The notes below the pieces were generated by a model, which saw only the letters and a list, made by a program, of their open reading frames with translations, was not told where the DNA came from and searched no databases. From the NCBI RefSeq assembly GCF_009707385.1, contig NZ_CP046115.1, forward strand, positions 5,084,001-5,148,000: a stretch of DNA of 64,000 nt, given 5' to 3'. Shown here in pieces: positions 10,307 to 19,585 of the stretch. The DNA is from Klebsiella oxytoca. GTDB taxonomy: Bacteria > Pseudomonadota > Gammaproteobacteria > Enterobacterales > Enterobacteriaceae. The position numbers and the translations under genes were made by a program. Every line of letters begins with the position of its first letter. The first letter of the stretch is position 1.

Positions 10307-10552
10307 ATAGCCTGGATAATTCAAGCTACATAACAAAACGGTGAGACTGCTGGACAAAGCACGCAGTCATCGATGAATCCGGAACCACCTACTGCAGTAA
10401 GCGGTCGACTGAGCGAAAGCGGCCAACACACCGGCACCTTAAAACATGAAGGATATATTCTGAAAAACGTATTATATGACCTCCTTCATAGATTATCCCT
10501 ACACTCATTATATAATCATCATTGCGGCCCAGAAGACCTAAGCGAATAATTC
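10307..10552 (+). promoter_or_regulatory. Promoter region of the sigma-54 activator gene
   Basis: The 246-bp stretch holds a TATAAT -10-like hexamer (10511-10516) without a good -35. Upstream is a perfect 8-bp inverted repeat (ATGAAGGA 10446-10453 / TCCTTCAT 10482-10489, 28-bp spacer) that could serve autoregulation. No in-register -24/-12 element was found. Confidence 0.4.
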
Positions 10553-12442
10553 ATGAAGAATAATGAGATTGTCATTTTTTCAGTATCAAAAACAATAACC
10601 CAACGCATCATGAATATTCTTATTGAGCGAGAGCTTGATATTCCTGTGTATGAATTCCGTTATTCAGACGTTCTGGATAAAGCAAATGAGATGATCCAGT
10701 CCGGGACTAAAATCATTATTAGTCGAGGAGGTACTGCCGCACTTCTTCGTAGTAACATCAGTATTCCGGTTATTGAGATTGCCCATGATTTTCATGGCGT
10801 GTACAGAATTTTACAACAGGCAAAAATTAAATCACAAAAAATTGCTGCCGTTGGCTTTCCACAGTTTTGTAATGCCTTGCGGCATTACCAGAACATGACT
10901 AATGAAGACTTTAAAATTTGTCAGGTATATAACCATAATGATATTGAAAACGTTATAAAAAACCTTTCAGAAAATGATTACCACACCGTTATTGGCGGCC
11001 TTACGGTTGCCGAAATGGCTAAGAAATATAATCTCAATGCTCTTATGGGCGATACTGATAATATCTCGATTGAGCAGGCCATCAATGAGTCCTTCAGTCT
11101 GTTAAAATATATCAATCGTGAAAGCTCCAGGCTAATCATGAGCCACGCAGCGTTGAATCAGGCACGCGAGGGCATCATGTGCATCGATCAGCTGGGTGAA
11201 ATTATTAATATTAACGCCATTGGCGTAGAGTTGTTCCAGTGTCAAAGCGGAGATAAAATATTCAAGAAAGAGGCCTTTAAAGACATCTACGCCAGTATTA
11301 TTAATGAATTAGATATTAAAGAACAACCTATTGAAATTAACGGCATAACTATTTTTATTTCCTTACGCCATTTTTCCAACCGGCAGATATCTTACAGTAT
11401 TATCACCGGATTAAGCCAGGAAAGTACGCTCTGGCAAAATAGTATTAGCAAAAAGAGTAAGCTTCGTGGCTTTTCCACCACCTGGTCTTTCGATGATATT
11501 ATTGGCCAGTCGCAAATAATGAGTGAAGTTATTAAAAAAGCGAAACTCTGTGCACGACACGATCTTCCGGTTCATATTTTGGGTGAAACCGGCACAGGTA
11601 AAGAGCTCTTTGCCCAAAGTATTCATCACTATAGCTCCAGAAGCCATCGTCCTTTTATTGCGCTCAACTGTGCAGCGATTCCCGAAAGCCTTCTTGAAAG
11701 CGAACTTTTTGGCTATGCCGAAGGGGCATTTACTCACGCGCGCAAGGGAGGCAAGCCCGGCGTTTTTGAAATGGCGATGAACGGTACGGTGTTTATCGAT
11801 GAAATCAGCGAAGCGCCGCTATCGGTACAGGTCAAACTGCTGCGCGTGTTGCAGGAAAAGCAGTTTTCTCGTTTGGGCGGCGATATGCTTATTACCGCAG
11901 ATTTTCGTCTGATCACCGCCAGCAACAAAGATCTGCGCGATCTCGTGACCAACGGCGAGTTCAGGCAAGATCTGTACTACAGAATCAATATTCTTGAATT
12001 GAAGCTCCCGGCCCTGCATCAGCGTCCGGGAGATATCATGCTGTTGATTCAGCACCAGCTGAATCAACAGGGTAAGCAAATCACCTTTACCCCCGACGCG
12101 GTAGATTTTTTACATAGCTATCGCTGGCCCGGCAACATTCGCGAACTACAGGCAGTTATCTACAGGCTGGTCGTACTGGTGGAAATGGAAACGGTAAGCA
12201 AAGAGGTTTTGCAGCAAATCAGCCACATTTCACCCGCTTACCACGAAGATATATCTCCTGATGCAAGCGTCGGTGCGACGGATGATGAAACCGATCTGTT
12301 AAAAAAACAGGAAAGATTATTGATTGCCAGCGTGTTAGCGAAAACGGACGGAGACAGAACCAGAGCCTCAGTAATGCTGGGTATCAGCCCCACCACCCTG
12401 TGGCGTAAATTAAAGCAGCATAATATCAGCGGTCAGGACTAA
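10553..12442 (+). CDS. PrpR-type sigma-54-dependent transcriptional activator
   Basis: Enhancer-binding protein that should switch on the operon at 5962 through RNA polymerase-sigma-54. Domains in order: PrpR_N ligand sensor (residues about 5-185, with ISRGGTAALL), PAS-like segment (about 195-290), AAA+ ATPase (about 315-545) and a Fis-type helix-turn-helix (about 602-626). Walker A GETGTGKE is at 344-351 and Walker B GTVFIDEIS at 411-419; the arginine-finger region FRQDLYYRINI is present. The sigma-54-contacting loop reads GAFTHA (391-396) instead of GAFTGA. PrpR itself senses 2-methylcitrate, so this one probably senses the pathway substrate or an intermediate. 629 residues; the coding sequence is AT-richer than its neighbours in the first 900 bases. 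Confidence 0.9.
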   Translation: MKNNEIVIFSVSKTITQRIMNILIERELDIPVYEFRYSDVLDKANEMIQSGTKIIISRGGTAALLRSNISIPVIEIAHDFHGVYRILQQAKIKSQKIAAVGFPQFCNALRHYQNMTNEDFKICQVYNHNDIENVIKNLSENDYHTVIGGLTVAEMAKKYNLNALMGDTDNISIEQAINESFSLLKYINRESSRLIMSHAALNQAREGIMCIDQLGEIININAIGVELFQCQSGDKIFKKEAFKDIYASIINELDIKEQPIEINGITIFISLRHFSNRQISYSIITGLSQESTLWQNSISKKSKLRGFSTTWSFDDIIGQSQIMSEVIKKAKLCARHDLPVHILGETGTGKELFAQSIHHYSSRSHRPFIALNCAAIPESLLESELFGYAEGAFTHARKGGKPGVFEMAMNGTVFIDEISEAPLSVQVKLLRVLQEKQFSRLGGDMLITADFRLITASNKDLRDLVTNGEFRQDLYYRINILELKLPALHQRPGDIMLLIQHQLNQQGKQITFTPDAVDFLHSYRWPGNIRELQAVIYRLVVLVEMETVSKEVLQQISHISPAYHEDISPDASVGATDDETDLLKKQERLLIASVLAKTDGDRTRASVMLGISPTTLWRKLKQHNISGQD

Positions 12443-12468
12443 TCCTTTCCGCTGACAGAAAGCCGCAA

Positions 12469-13665
12469 TTATTGCTGTTCCGCCAAAGCCTGCGCGCACG
12501 CCCAGGCTGACGCCCACGCCCACTGGAAGTTATAACCTCCCAGCCAGCCGGTTACGTCCATCACTTCGCCAATAAAATAGAGGCCCGGCACCTTACGGGC
12601 TTCCATGGTGCGCGAGGAGAGTTCATTAGTATCAACGCCGCCGAGGGTCACTTCCGCGGTGCGATAGCCTTCGGTTCCGTTTGGCTGCACGCGCCATGCG
12701 GTCAGCGTCTCAACCAGCGCCTGCTGCTCGCGAACGTTAAGCTGTTTCAGGGTAACATCCGGAATCTGCCCCAGCAGCTGTAGACACTCGACCAGCCGCT
12801 TCGGCAGCTGTATCGCCAGGGTGTTTTTCAGGCTCTGGTTGGGATGCGCCGCGCGCTGCTCGTTGAGAAACTCATCAAGCTGGCAATCCGGTAGCAGATT
12901 AATACTGACGAACTCCCCCGGCTGCCAGTAGCTGGAAATTTGCAATACCGCCGGGCCGGATAGCCCACGATGGGTAAAGAGCAGGTTTTCCCGAAAGACG
13001 GTACCGTTTTCCGCCGTAATGGTTGATGGCACCGATACCCCGGAAAGTACCTGTAGCTGTTCAAGCAGCGGCTTATGCAAGGTGAACGGCACGAGCCCTG
13101 CCCGGGTTGGCAACACCTTCAGGCCAAACTGCTCGGCAAGCTTATAGCCGAACGGCGAAGCGCCCAGGCCTGGCATGGAGAGCCCGCCGGAAGCGACAAC
13201 CAGCTTTTTCGCCGCGACCGTATCGCCGTTAAGCTGCAGGGTGTAGCCCTCATCATCCCGCTCAACGCTGATAATTTCGCTACGCAGGCGAATTTCCACG
13301 CCGCCTTTTTCGCACTCGGCCAGCAGCAGGTTAACAATTTGCTCGGCTGAATCATCGCAAAAAAGCTGGCCCAGGGTTTTCTCGTGCCAGGCAATACTGT
13401 ATTTACCCACCAGCTCGATAAAGTCCCACTGGCTGTAGCGCGCCAGCGCAGATTTGCAAAAATGCGGGTTTTGACTGAGATATGCCGCGGGTTCGATATA
13501 CATGTTAGTAAAGTTGCAGCGGCCGCCGCCGGACATCAGAATCTTCCGTCCAGGCTTTTTGCCATTATCGAGCAGCAGAACGCGGCAACCTGCCTGCCCT
13601 GCCTGCGCCGCACAAAACATTCCCGCCGCTCCGGCGCCGATTACGATGGCATCAAACCTTTCCAC
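12469..13665 (-). CDS. yhiN: YhiN, flavoprotein of the HI0933/BaiN family
   Basis: FAD-dependent oxidoreductase-like protein of unknown physiological reaction, cytosolic. The dinucleotide-binding motif IGAGAAG is near residues 9-15, with GGGRCNFTNM and the C-terminal GEVMDVTGWLGGYNFQWA motif typical of the HI0933 family. The 398-residue length fits the family. It is convergent with the sigma-54 activator gene (26 bp between stops) and divergent from pitA, as in E. coli. It marks the return to the conserved backbone. Confidence 0.93.
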   Translation of the reverse strand: MERFDAIVIGAGAAGMFCAAQAGQAGCRVLLLDNGKKPGRKILMSGGGRCNFTNMYIEPAAYLSQNPHFCKSALARYSQWDFIELVGKYSIAWHEKTLGQLFCDDSAEQIVNLLLAECEKGGVEIRLRSEIISVERDDEGYTLQLNGDTVAAKKLVVASGGLSMPGLGASPFGYKLAEQFGLKVLPTRAGLVPFTLHKPLLEQLQVLSGVSVPSTITAENGTVFRENLLFTHRGLSGPAVLQISSYWQPGEFVSINLLPDCQLDEFLNEQRAAHPNQSLKNTLAIQLPKRLVECLQLLGQIPDVTLKQLNVREQQALVETLTAWRVQPNGTEGYRTAEVTLGGVDTNELSSRTMEARKVPGLYFIGEVMDVTGWLGGYNFQWAWASAWACAQALAEQQ

Positions 13666-13894
13666 ACAACATTCCTCATCTCCCGATTGTCGGGAATTGT
13701 AAATTTTTCACTCTGGTCGCACCAGCACGAAAAAAACAGATTTATCTAGCTTATTGAAAGATATAGGAATACTCCCAACGAGCTAAAACTTAAACAGGAA
13801 GAAAATCAAAAAAAGTCTATATTTCACTTTGCCCGCGCCGCTAAAGTCACTGATAATGCGCCGCGTTCATGTCCTCAAAATGGCGTAACGTCCT
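13666..13894. promoter_or_regulatory. Divergent yhiN/pitA promoter region
   Basis: A 229-bp AT-rich region between divergent genes that must hold both promoters. No specific operator could be assigned with confidence. Confidence 0.4.
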
Positions 13895-15391
13895 ATGCTA
13901 CATTTATTTGCCGGTCTTGATTTACATACCGGGCTACTATTATTGCTTGCTCTGGCTTTCGTGCTTTTTTACGAAGCGATCAATGGTTTTCATGATACCG
14001 CAAACGCTGTTGCAACCGTGATCTACACGCGCGCAATGCGGTCGCAGCTTGCTGTGGCGATGGCGGCTCTTTTTAACTTCTTCGGCGTTCTGTTGGGCGG
14101 TCTCAGCGTAGCTTATGCCATTGTGCATATGTTGCCGACCGACCTGCTGCTTAACATGGGTTCAGCACATGGCCTCGCCATGGTCTTCTCCATGCTGCTG
14201 GCGGCAATTATCTGGAACCTCGGCACCTGGTACTTCGGCCTTCCGGCCTCCAGCTCACACACCCTGATCGGCGCGATTATCGGTATTGGTTTAACCAATG
14301 CGCTGATGACCGGCACTTCGGTTGTGGACGCGCTGAATATCCCGAAAGTCATGGGTATTTTTGGCTCACTAATCATCTCGCCGATCGTTGGCCTGGTGGT
14401 TGCGGGCGGCCTGATTTTCATACTGCGTCGCTACTGGAGCGGAACCAAAAAACGTGCCCGTATCCACCTGACTCCTGCCGAACGTGAAAAGAAAGATGGC
14501 AAGAAAAAGCCGCCGTTCTGGACGCGTATCGCGCTGATTCTCTCCGCTATTGGCGTCGCCTTCTCGCACGGCGCCAACGATGGTCAGAAAGGCATTGGTC
14601 TGGTTATGCTGGTTCTGATTGGCGTTGCTCCGGCGGGCTTCGTCGTCAACATGAACGCTTCCGGCTACGAAATCACCCGTACTCGCGATGCGGTCAACAA
14701 CGTGGAAACCTTCTTCCAGCAGCACCCCGATCTGTTGAAGAAAGCGACCGGCGCCGAGCAGCTCATTCCGTCTCCGGAAGCTGGCGCTGCCGCCAACGGC
14801 GAGTTTCACTGTCACCCGGCAAACACCATCAACGCGCTTGACCGCGTGAAGACAATGCTTGCGGGTACTGAAAGCTACGATACGCTCACCGTCGAGCAGC
14901 GTAGCCACCTGCGCCGTATTATGCTCTGCATCTCCGACACCACCGATAAAGTGGCGAAACTGCCGGAAGTGAGTGCCGACGATAAGCGTCTGCTGAAAAA
15001 GCTGAAAACCGATATGCTGAGCACCATCGAGTATGCACCGATCTGGATTATTATGGCGGTCGCTCTGGCATTGGGTATCGGCACCATGATCGGCTGGCGT
15101 CGCGTGGCGACCACCATTGGCGAGAAAATCGGTAAGAAAGGAATGACCTACGCGCAAGGTATGTCAGCCCAGATGACCGCAGCCGTATCGATTGGTCTGG
15201 CGAGCTATACCGGTATGCCGGTTTCCACCACCCACGTACTCTCATCGTCAGTGGCGGGGACTATGCTCGTTGATGGCGGCGGTCTGCAGAAGAAAACCGT
15301 CACCAGCATCCTGATGGCCTGGGTGCTCACCCTGCCCGCAGCGATTCTGCTGTCCGGCGCGCTGTACTGGATCTCGCTGCAGATTATCTAA
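13895..15391 (+). CDS. pitA: PitA, low-affinity inorganic phosphate (metal-phosphate) transporter
   Basis: Inner-membrane proton symporter that takes up phosphate complexed with divalent metals such as Zn or Mg. At 498 residues it is close to the E. coli protein. Two PiT signature repeats are visible: [23 protein letters not shown] near the N-terminus and [16 protein letters not shown] in the second half. Ten or so membrane segments are split by a large hydrophilic loop (about residues 260-370). It has its own terminator at 15421-15448. Confidence 0.97.
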   Translation: MLHLFAGLDLHTGLLLLLALAFVLFYEAINGFHDTANAVATVIYTRAMRSQLAVAMAALFNFFGVLLGGLSVAYAIVHMLPTDLLLNMGSAHGLAMVFSMLLAAIIWNLGTWYFGLPASSSHTLIGAIIGIGLTNALMTGTSVVDALNIPKVMGIFGSLIISPIVGLVVAGGLIFILRRYWSGTKKRARIHLTPAEREKKDGKKKPPFWTRIALILSAIGVAFSHGANDGQKGIGLVMLVLIGVAPAGFVVNMNASGYEITRTRDAVNNVETFFQQHPDLLKKATGAEQLIPSPEAGAAANGEFHCHPANTINALDRVKTMLAGTESYDTLTVEQRSHLRRIMLCISDTTDKVAKLPEVSADDKRLLKKLKTDMLSTIEYAPIWIIMAVALALGIGTMIGWRRVATTIGEKIGKKGMTYAQGMSAQMTAAVSIGLASYTGMPVSTTHVLSSSVAGTMLVDGGGLQKKTVTSILMAWVLTLPAAILLSGALYWISLQII

Positions 15392-15420
15392 GCGTATATC
15401 TGGAAATAAGAAATTTTAAA

Positions 15421-15448
15421 CGGGTCAGGAAACTGGCCCGTTTTTTTT
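15421..15448 (+). terminator. pitA terminator
   Basis: An 8-bp stem (15421-15428 with 15433-15440, one G-T pair), a GAAA loop and eight Ts. The tail direction serves pitA; uspB ends on the other strand at 15462. Confidence 0.9.
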
Positions 15449-15461
15449 GCCTGCCGCGCAA

Positions 15462-15797
15462 CTAGTGCCAGATAATGAGGGCTATCATGCTCACCATAAC
15501 CAGGCCGCATAGCGCGCTGGTGAGAATAAACTGCCGACGAACCCGCTCACAGCGACGGATAAACTCATCATCGTGGTGATCGCGGTAGCGCTGAGCGTAG
15601 ATATACCACACCAGGCGCATCTGTTTGCTGGGCTGCCCATGCGACGTAAAAAAACCGCCGCCATCGACATATTGATAGAGCAAAGGGTCACAACCACGTA
15701 GCACAACAAGCAATGCACGCAGCGACGAGAAGTAGCGTGCCATATTCACTACACATACGATACACAGGGCCCAAAACAGCGCGATAGTGCTGATCAT
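15462..15797 (-). CDS. uspB: UspB, universal stress protein B
   Basis: Small inner-membrane protein of 111 residues, same length as in E. coli, where it is induced in stationary phase by RpoS and linked to ethanol resistance. Hydrophobic segments at both ends (residues about 3-20 and 90-109) suggest two membrane spans, with a charged middle ([21 protein letters not shown]). It is divergent from uspA, as in E. coli. Confidence 0.95.
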   Translation of the reverse strand: MISTIALFWALCIVCVVNMARYFSSLRALLVVLRGCDPLLYQYVDGGGFFTSHGQPSKQMRLVWYIYAQRYRDHHDDEFIRRCERVRRQFILTSALCGLVMVSMIALIIWH

Positions 15798-16299
15798 ACC
15801 TCCTCCCCGGCGACCCGTCCTCGGAGGCTCCCTCCGGGACTACCGCTCCCCAATGTCAAACCGACTTGTACAGTTAAAGAGTGCGATTCCGATCACATTT
15901 ATTTATCCGACCGGCTCATTAAATAGTGTAGGAGATCAGTTAATTTTTTTACCACAAGGTTAATCATTATCAATGCATAAGTCTGATATTTAACCTGAAT
16001 CATTTGAATTATGAGACAAAACGATTAACTGTTTGAACCGCGCTTACGCTGGTCTCGCAGGAGACGGGGCTAAAAGCCAACAGATATGCCACTGAAAGTA
16101 TGACGGATATATTTGTTTAACCATTTGCTGAACAAGGTAGATTGACGGATCGCGAGGGGAGCTATAAGGTAGAAATATCTTCTACAATTAAGTCCTTAAG
16201 GACTACCCCCCGCGAATGTGGCACGCAGGACGCGGGCGAAGCGGCAGCGCTGGCTGTCAGGTCCAACGGTCGTCGACAACTTATGGAAGGAGTAACACT
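15798..16299. promoter_or_regulatory. uspB-uspA divergent intergenic region
   Basis: 502 bp with no gene. A likely uspA promoter is TTGACG (16142-16147) and TATAAG (16163-16168) with a short 15-bp spacing and a GC-rich discriminator. It would give a leader of about 124 bases, similar to the long leader known for E. coli uspA. Nothing else specific was recognised; the uspB promoter must lie near 15800-15900. Confidence 0.45.
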
Positions 16300-16737
16300 A
16301 TGGCTTACAAACATATCCTTATTGCAGTAGACCTGTCCCCGGAAAGCAAAGTACTGGTAGAAAAAGCCGTTTCTATGGCCCGTCCCTACAATGCAAAAGT
16401 GTCCTTGATCCACGTTGATGTGAATTACTCCGATCTATACACCGGCCTTATCGATGTTAATCTTGGCGACATGCAGAAGCGCATCTCCGAAGAGACTCAT
16501 CACGCGTTAAGCGAACTGTCTACTAACGCTGGCTATCCGATCACCGAGACCCTGAGCGGCAGCGGCGATCTCGGCCAGGTCCTGGTCGATGCGATTAAGA
16601 AATATGATATGGACCTCGTGGTTTGCGGTCACCACCAGGACTTCTGGAGCAAACTGATGTCCTCCGCGCGTCAGCTAATCAATACCGTACACGTCGACAT
16701 GCTGATTGTCCCGCTGCGCGACGAAGAAGAGGAATAA
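16300..16737 (+). CDS. uspA: UspA, universal stress protein A
   Basis: Cytosolic dimeric stress protein that accumulates on growth arrest. I chose ATG 16300 (145 residues, [10 protein letters not shown]) because of the strong GGAAGGAG Shine-Dalgarno at 16285-16292 and the fit to the 144-residue E. coli protein; the frame is open further upstream without support. The segment [15 protein letters not shown] shows the UspA subclass, which lacks the G-2x-G-9x-G ATP-binding motif of UspFG-type proteins. Confidence 0.97.
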   Translation: MAYKHILIAVDLSPESKVLVEKAVSMARPYNAKVSLIHVDVNYSDLYTGLIDVNLGDMQKRISEETHHALSELSTNAGYPITETLSGSGDLGQVLVDAIKKYDMDLVVCGHHQDFWSKLMSSARQLINTVHVDMLIVPLRDEEEE

Positions 16738-16766
16738 CAGAACGTTATTGAAATTCGCTGATAATC

Positions 16767-16793
16767 AACGCCCGCCAACGCGGGCGTTTTTAT
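16767..16793 (+). terminator. uspA terminator
   Basis: A 7-bp GC stem (CGCCCGC 16769-16775 with GCGGGCG 16780-16786), extended by A-T pairs, and a T tract. Confidence 0.9.
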
Positions 16794-16991
16794 TTTTCAC
16801 GCGAAAAATAGCATTTAAAACCATATAAACCGTATTAAAACAGATTTATAAACCAATAAAATCGCCTTTAATCCATATAATAATTCGCTAACAGCCGTAA
16901 AAATCATATCATTGCGCAAAGTTAAGCATTTTGAGCGCGTTTTGGCATACGCGTTCATACTTTTCCGGACAGGACTAAAAGGCGAAGAAAG

Positions 16992-18458
16992 ATGAATTCC
17001 ACCGCACCGAGAGGCTTGCTGCAGCAACCTCGCCCCTTCTTCATGATCTTCTTTGTGGAACTTTGGGAACGATTTGGCTATTACGGCGTTCAGGGGATCC
17101 TGGCCGTTTTCTTTGTTAAACAGCTCGGCTTCTCTCAGGAACAGGCGTTCATTACCTTTGGCGCTTTTGCCGCGCTGGTGTATGGCCTGATCTCCATCGG
17201 CGGCTACGTCGGCGATCACCTCCTCGGCACCAAACGCACGCTGGTGCTGGGCGCGATTGTGCTGGCCGCGGGCTACTTTCTGACCGGCCTGTCGTTGCAC
17301 AAACCCGATCTGATTTTTATCGCGCTGGGAACCATTGCGGTAGGGAATGGGCTGTTCAAAGCTAACCCGGCAAGCCTGCTTGCCAAGTGCTATCCGCCCA
17401 AAGACGCCCGCCTTGATGGCGCCTTCACGCTGTTTTATATGTCGATCAACATTGGTTCGCTGCTGTCGCTATCGCTGGCGCCGGTGATTGCCGATAAGTT
17501 CGGCTACGCGGTGACCTACAACCTGTGCGGGGCGGGTCTGATTGTCGCCCTGCTGGTGTACTTCGCCTGTCGTGGAATGGTGAAGGATATCGGTTCAGAA
17601 CCGGACCACAGACCGCTCAGCCTGCGTAATTTGCTGTACGTGCTGGCAGGAACGGTAGTCATGATTTTTACCTGCGCCTGGCTGATGCATAACGTAAAGA
17701 TCGCCAATCTGGTGCTGATTGTCCTCTCGATGGTGGTGACGATTTTCTTCTTCCGCGAGGCCTTCAGGCTGGATAAGACCGGGCGCAACAAAATGTTCGT
17801 CGCCTTTATCCTGATGCTGGAAGCGGTGCTGTTTTATATTCTGTACGCGCAGATGCCCACCTCCCTCAACTTCTTTGCTATCAATAACGTCCACCACGAA
17901 ATACTCGGCTTCGCGATTAATCCGGTGAGTTTCCAGGCGCTAAACCCGTTCTGGGTGGTGGTTGCCAGCCCGATACTGGCCGCTATTTACACGCGTTTGG
18001 GCAACAAGGGCAAAGACCTGACCATGCCAATGAAGTTCACCCTCGGTATGTTCCTGTGCTCTCTGGGTTTTCTCACCGCCGCCGCCGCAGGGATGTGGTT
18101 TGCCGATGCCCGGGGCCTGACCTCGCCATGGTTTATCGTGCTCGTGTATCTGTTCCAGAGCCTGGGGGAACTGCTGATTAGCGCCCTGGGGCTGGCGATG
18201 GTCGCCGCGCTGGTACCGCAGCATCTGATGGGCTTTATTCTTGGGATGTGGTTCCTGACGCAGGCCGCCGCGTTCCTGCTGGGCGGCTACGTCGCCACCT
18301 TCACCGCCGTACCGGAGAATATTACCGACCCGCTGCAGACGCTGCCAGTCTATACCAATGTCTTCAGCAAAATCGGCCTCGTGACCCTGGGCGTGACGGT
18401 AGTCATGGCGTTAATGGTGCCATGGCTGAACCGGATGATTAATACCAAAAGCGCGTAA
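16992..18458 (+). CDS. dtpB: DtpB, dipeptide/tripeptide:proton symporter
   Basis: Inner-membrane peptide permease of the POT/PTR (MFS) family, 488 residues, near-identical to E. coli DtpB (YhiP). The POT proton-coupling motif ExxER is at residues 23-27 ([10 protein letters not shown]), and the family signature [13 protein letters not shown] follows around residue 120. About 14 membrane segments are expected. It follows uspA as in E. coli but with its own 254-bp upstream region. A REP cluster follows its stop. Confidence 0.96.
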   Translation: MNSTAPRGLLQQPRPFFMIFFVELWERFGYYGVQGILAVFFVKQLGFSQEQAFITFGAFAALVYGLISIGGYVGDHLLGTKRTLVLGAIVLAAGYFLTGLSLHKPDLIFIALGTIAVGNGLFKANPASLLAKCYPPKDARLDGAFTLFYMSINIGSLLSLSLAPVIADKFGYAVTYNLCGAGLIVALLVYFACRGMVKDIGSEPDHRPLSLRNLLYVLAGTVVMIFTCAWLMHNVKIANLVLIVLSMVVTIFFFREAFRLDKTGRNKMFVAFILMLEAVLFYILYAQMPTSLNFFAINNVHHEILGFAINPVSFQALNPFWVVVASPILAAIYTRLGNKGKDLTMPMKFTLGMFLCSLGFLTAAAAGMWFADARGLTSPWFIVLVYLFQSLGELLISALGLAMVAALVPQHLMGFILGMWFLTQAAAFLLGGYVATFTAVPENITDPLQTLPVYTNVFSKIGLVTLGVTVVMALMVPWLNRMINTKSA

Positions 18459-18481
18459 AAACGGTACGGTCGACGAGGTTT

Positions 18482-18842
18482 CCCGGATTGCGGCTAACGC
18501 CTTATCCGGGCTACAAAACCTCCAGGCTGCAGTGAACCTGTAGCCCGAGCGCCGCCCCCGGGGAAAGCGCGCACGCTATTTCAGTCAGAAACATGCCCGG
18601 ATTGCGGCTCAACCGCCGTTCCGGGCTACAACATCCTCAGGCCGCACAAACCCGTAGCCCACCGCGCACAGAGCGGCAAAATTTCCCGGAGGCGGTGCTA
18701 CGCACCTGTCAGGGCTACAAAACCCCCAGACGGCAGTGAACCTGTAGCCCGGGCAAGGCGCGCCGAGCGCCGCCCCCGGGGAAAGCGCGCACGTTATTTC
18801 AGTCAGAAACATGCCCGGATTGCGGCTCAACCGCCGTTCCGG
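18482..18842. repeat. REP/BIME cluster with a roughly 96-110-bp direct repeat
   Basis: Several REP-like palindromes ('cccggattgcgg...tccgggctac') fill the dtpB-rsmJ gap. Two long copies stand in direct orientation: 18529-18624 and 18733-18842. The second has a 13-base insertion near 18751-18763; beyond that the copies are almost identical. Copy 2 runs into the 3' end of rsmJ and supplies its last codons and stop. Confidence 0.85.
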
Positions 18843-19578
18843 CGTAAATATCAAACCGGTGGCCTTTGGTCACCACCGCGTTGGGAGTCGCGACATCCGC
18901 CAACGGCGGCGCGTAGTCCGGACGCTTAACCACCACGCGTTTGGTTGCCAGCTGACGCGCGGGTTCCAGCAGACCGTCAGCGTCTAAATCCGGCCCCACC
19001 AGCGACTGGAATACCCGCATCTCTTTCTTCACCAGCGCGCTTTTCTGTTTATGCGGAAACATCGGATCGAGATACACCACCTGCGGGCGCGGGGTGATAT
19101 CGGTCAGCGCCGTCAGGCTGGAAGCGTGGATCAGCTGCAACCGCTCCTGCAACCACGGGCCGATTTCCGCATCGGCATAGCCGCGCGCTAGGCCGTCGTC
19201 GAGCAGTGCGGCAACCACCGGGTTACGTTCCAGCATCCGCACGCGACAGCCTACGGAGGCAAGAACAAAAGCATCCCTTCCCAGGCCGGCGGTCGCATCG
19301 ACCACATCCGGCAGGTAGTCGCCTTTGATGCCCACCGCTTTTGCCACCGCCTCGCCTCGGCCGCCGCCGAACCTGCGCCGGTGGGCCATCGCTCCGCCGA
19401 CAAAATCAACAAAGATGCCACCAAGCTTCGGTTCATCTCGCTTGCGCAGTTCCAGACGCTCCGGCGTCAACACCAGCGCCATCAGGTTGCCGTCGTCCTG
19501 CTCCAGCCCCCAGCGGGCGGCAAGAACAGATAAGGCGCCGTCTCCGGCGCCCGTTTCATCTATTAAGGAGATTTTCAC
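18799..19578 (-). CDS. rsmJ: RsmJ, 16S rRNA (guanine1516-N2) methyltransferase
   Basis: SAM-dependent methyltransferase that modifies G1516 of 16S rRNA. I chose the GTG at 19578 ([10 protein letters not shown]) to match E. coli MKICLIDETG. The SAM-binding motif [14 protein letters not shown] is present. The protein is 259 residues against 250 in E. coli: the normal end (DIYAGT-V) is followed by EPQSGHVSD, read from the adjoining REP repeat. It starts seven bases after the prlC stop, so the two are probably co-transcribed. Confidence 0.94.
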   Translation of the reverse strand: MKISLIDETGAGDGALSVLAARWGLEQDDGNLMALVLTPERLELRKRDEPKLGGIFVDFVGGAMAHRRRFGGGRGEAVAKAVGIKGDYLPDVVDATAGLGRDAFVLASVGCRVRMLERNPVVAALLDDGLARGYADAEIGPWLQERLQLIHASSLTALTDITPRPQVVYLDPMFPHKQKSALVKKEMRVFQSLVGPDLDADGLLEPARQLATKRVVVKRPDYAPPLADVATPNAVVTKGHRFDIYAGTAVEPQSGHVSD

Positions 19579-19585
19579 AACAGGA

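Noticed and set aside
10345..10362. Second -24/-12-like element upstream of the activator gene
   Set aside because: The GG and GC pairs are one base too close (wrong register), which abolishes sigma-54 recognition.
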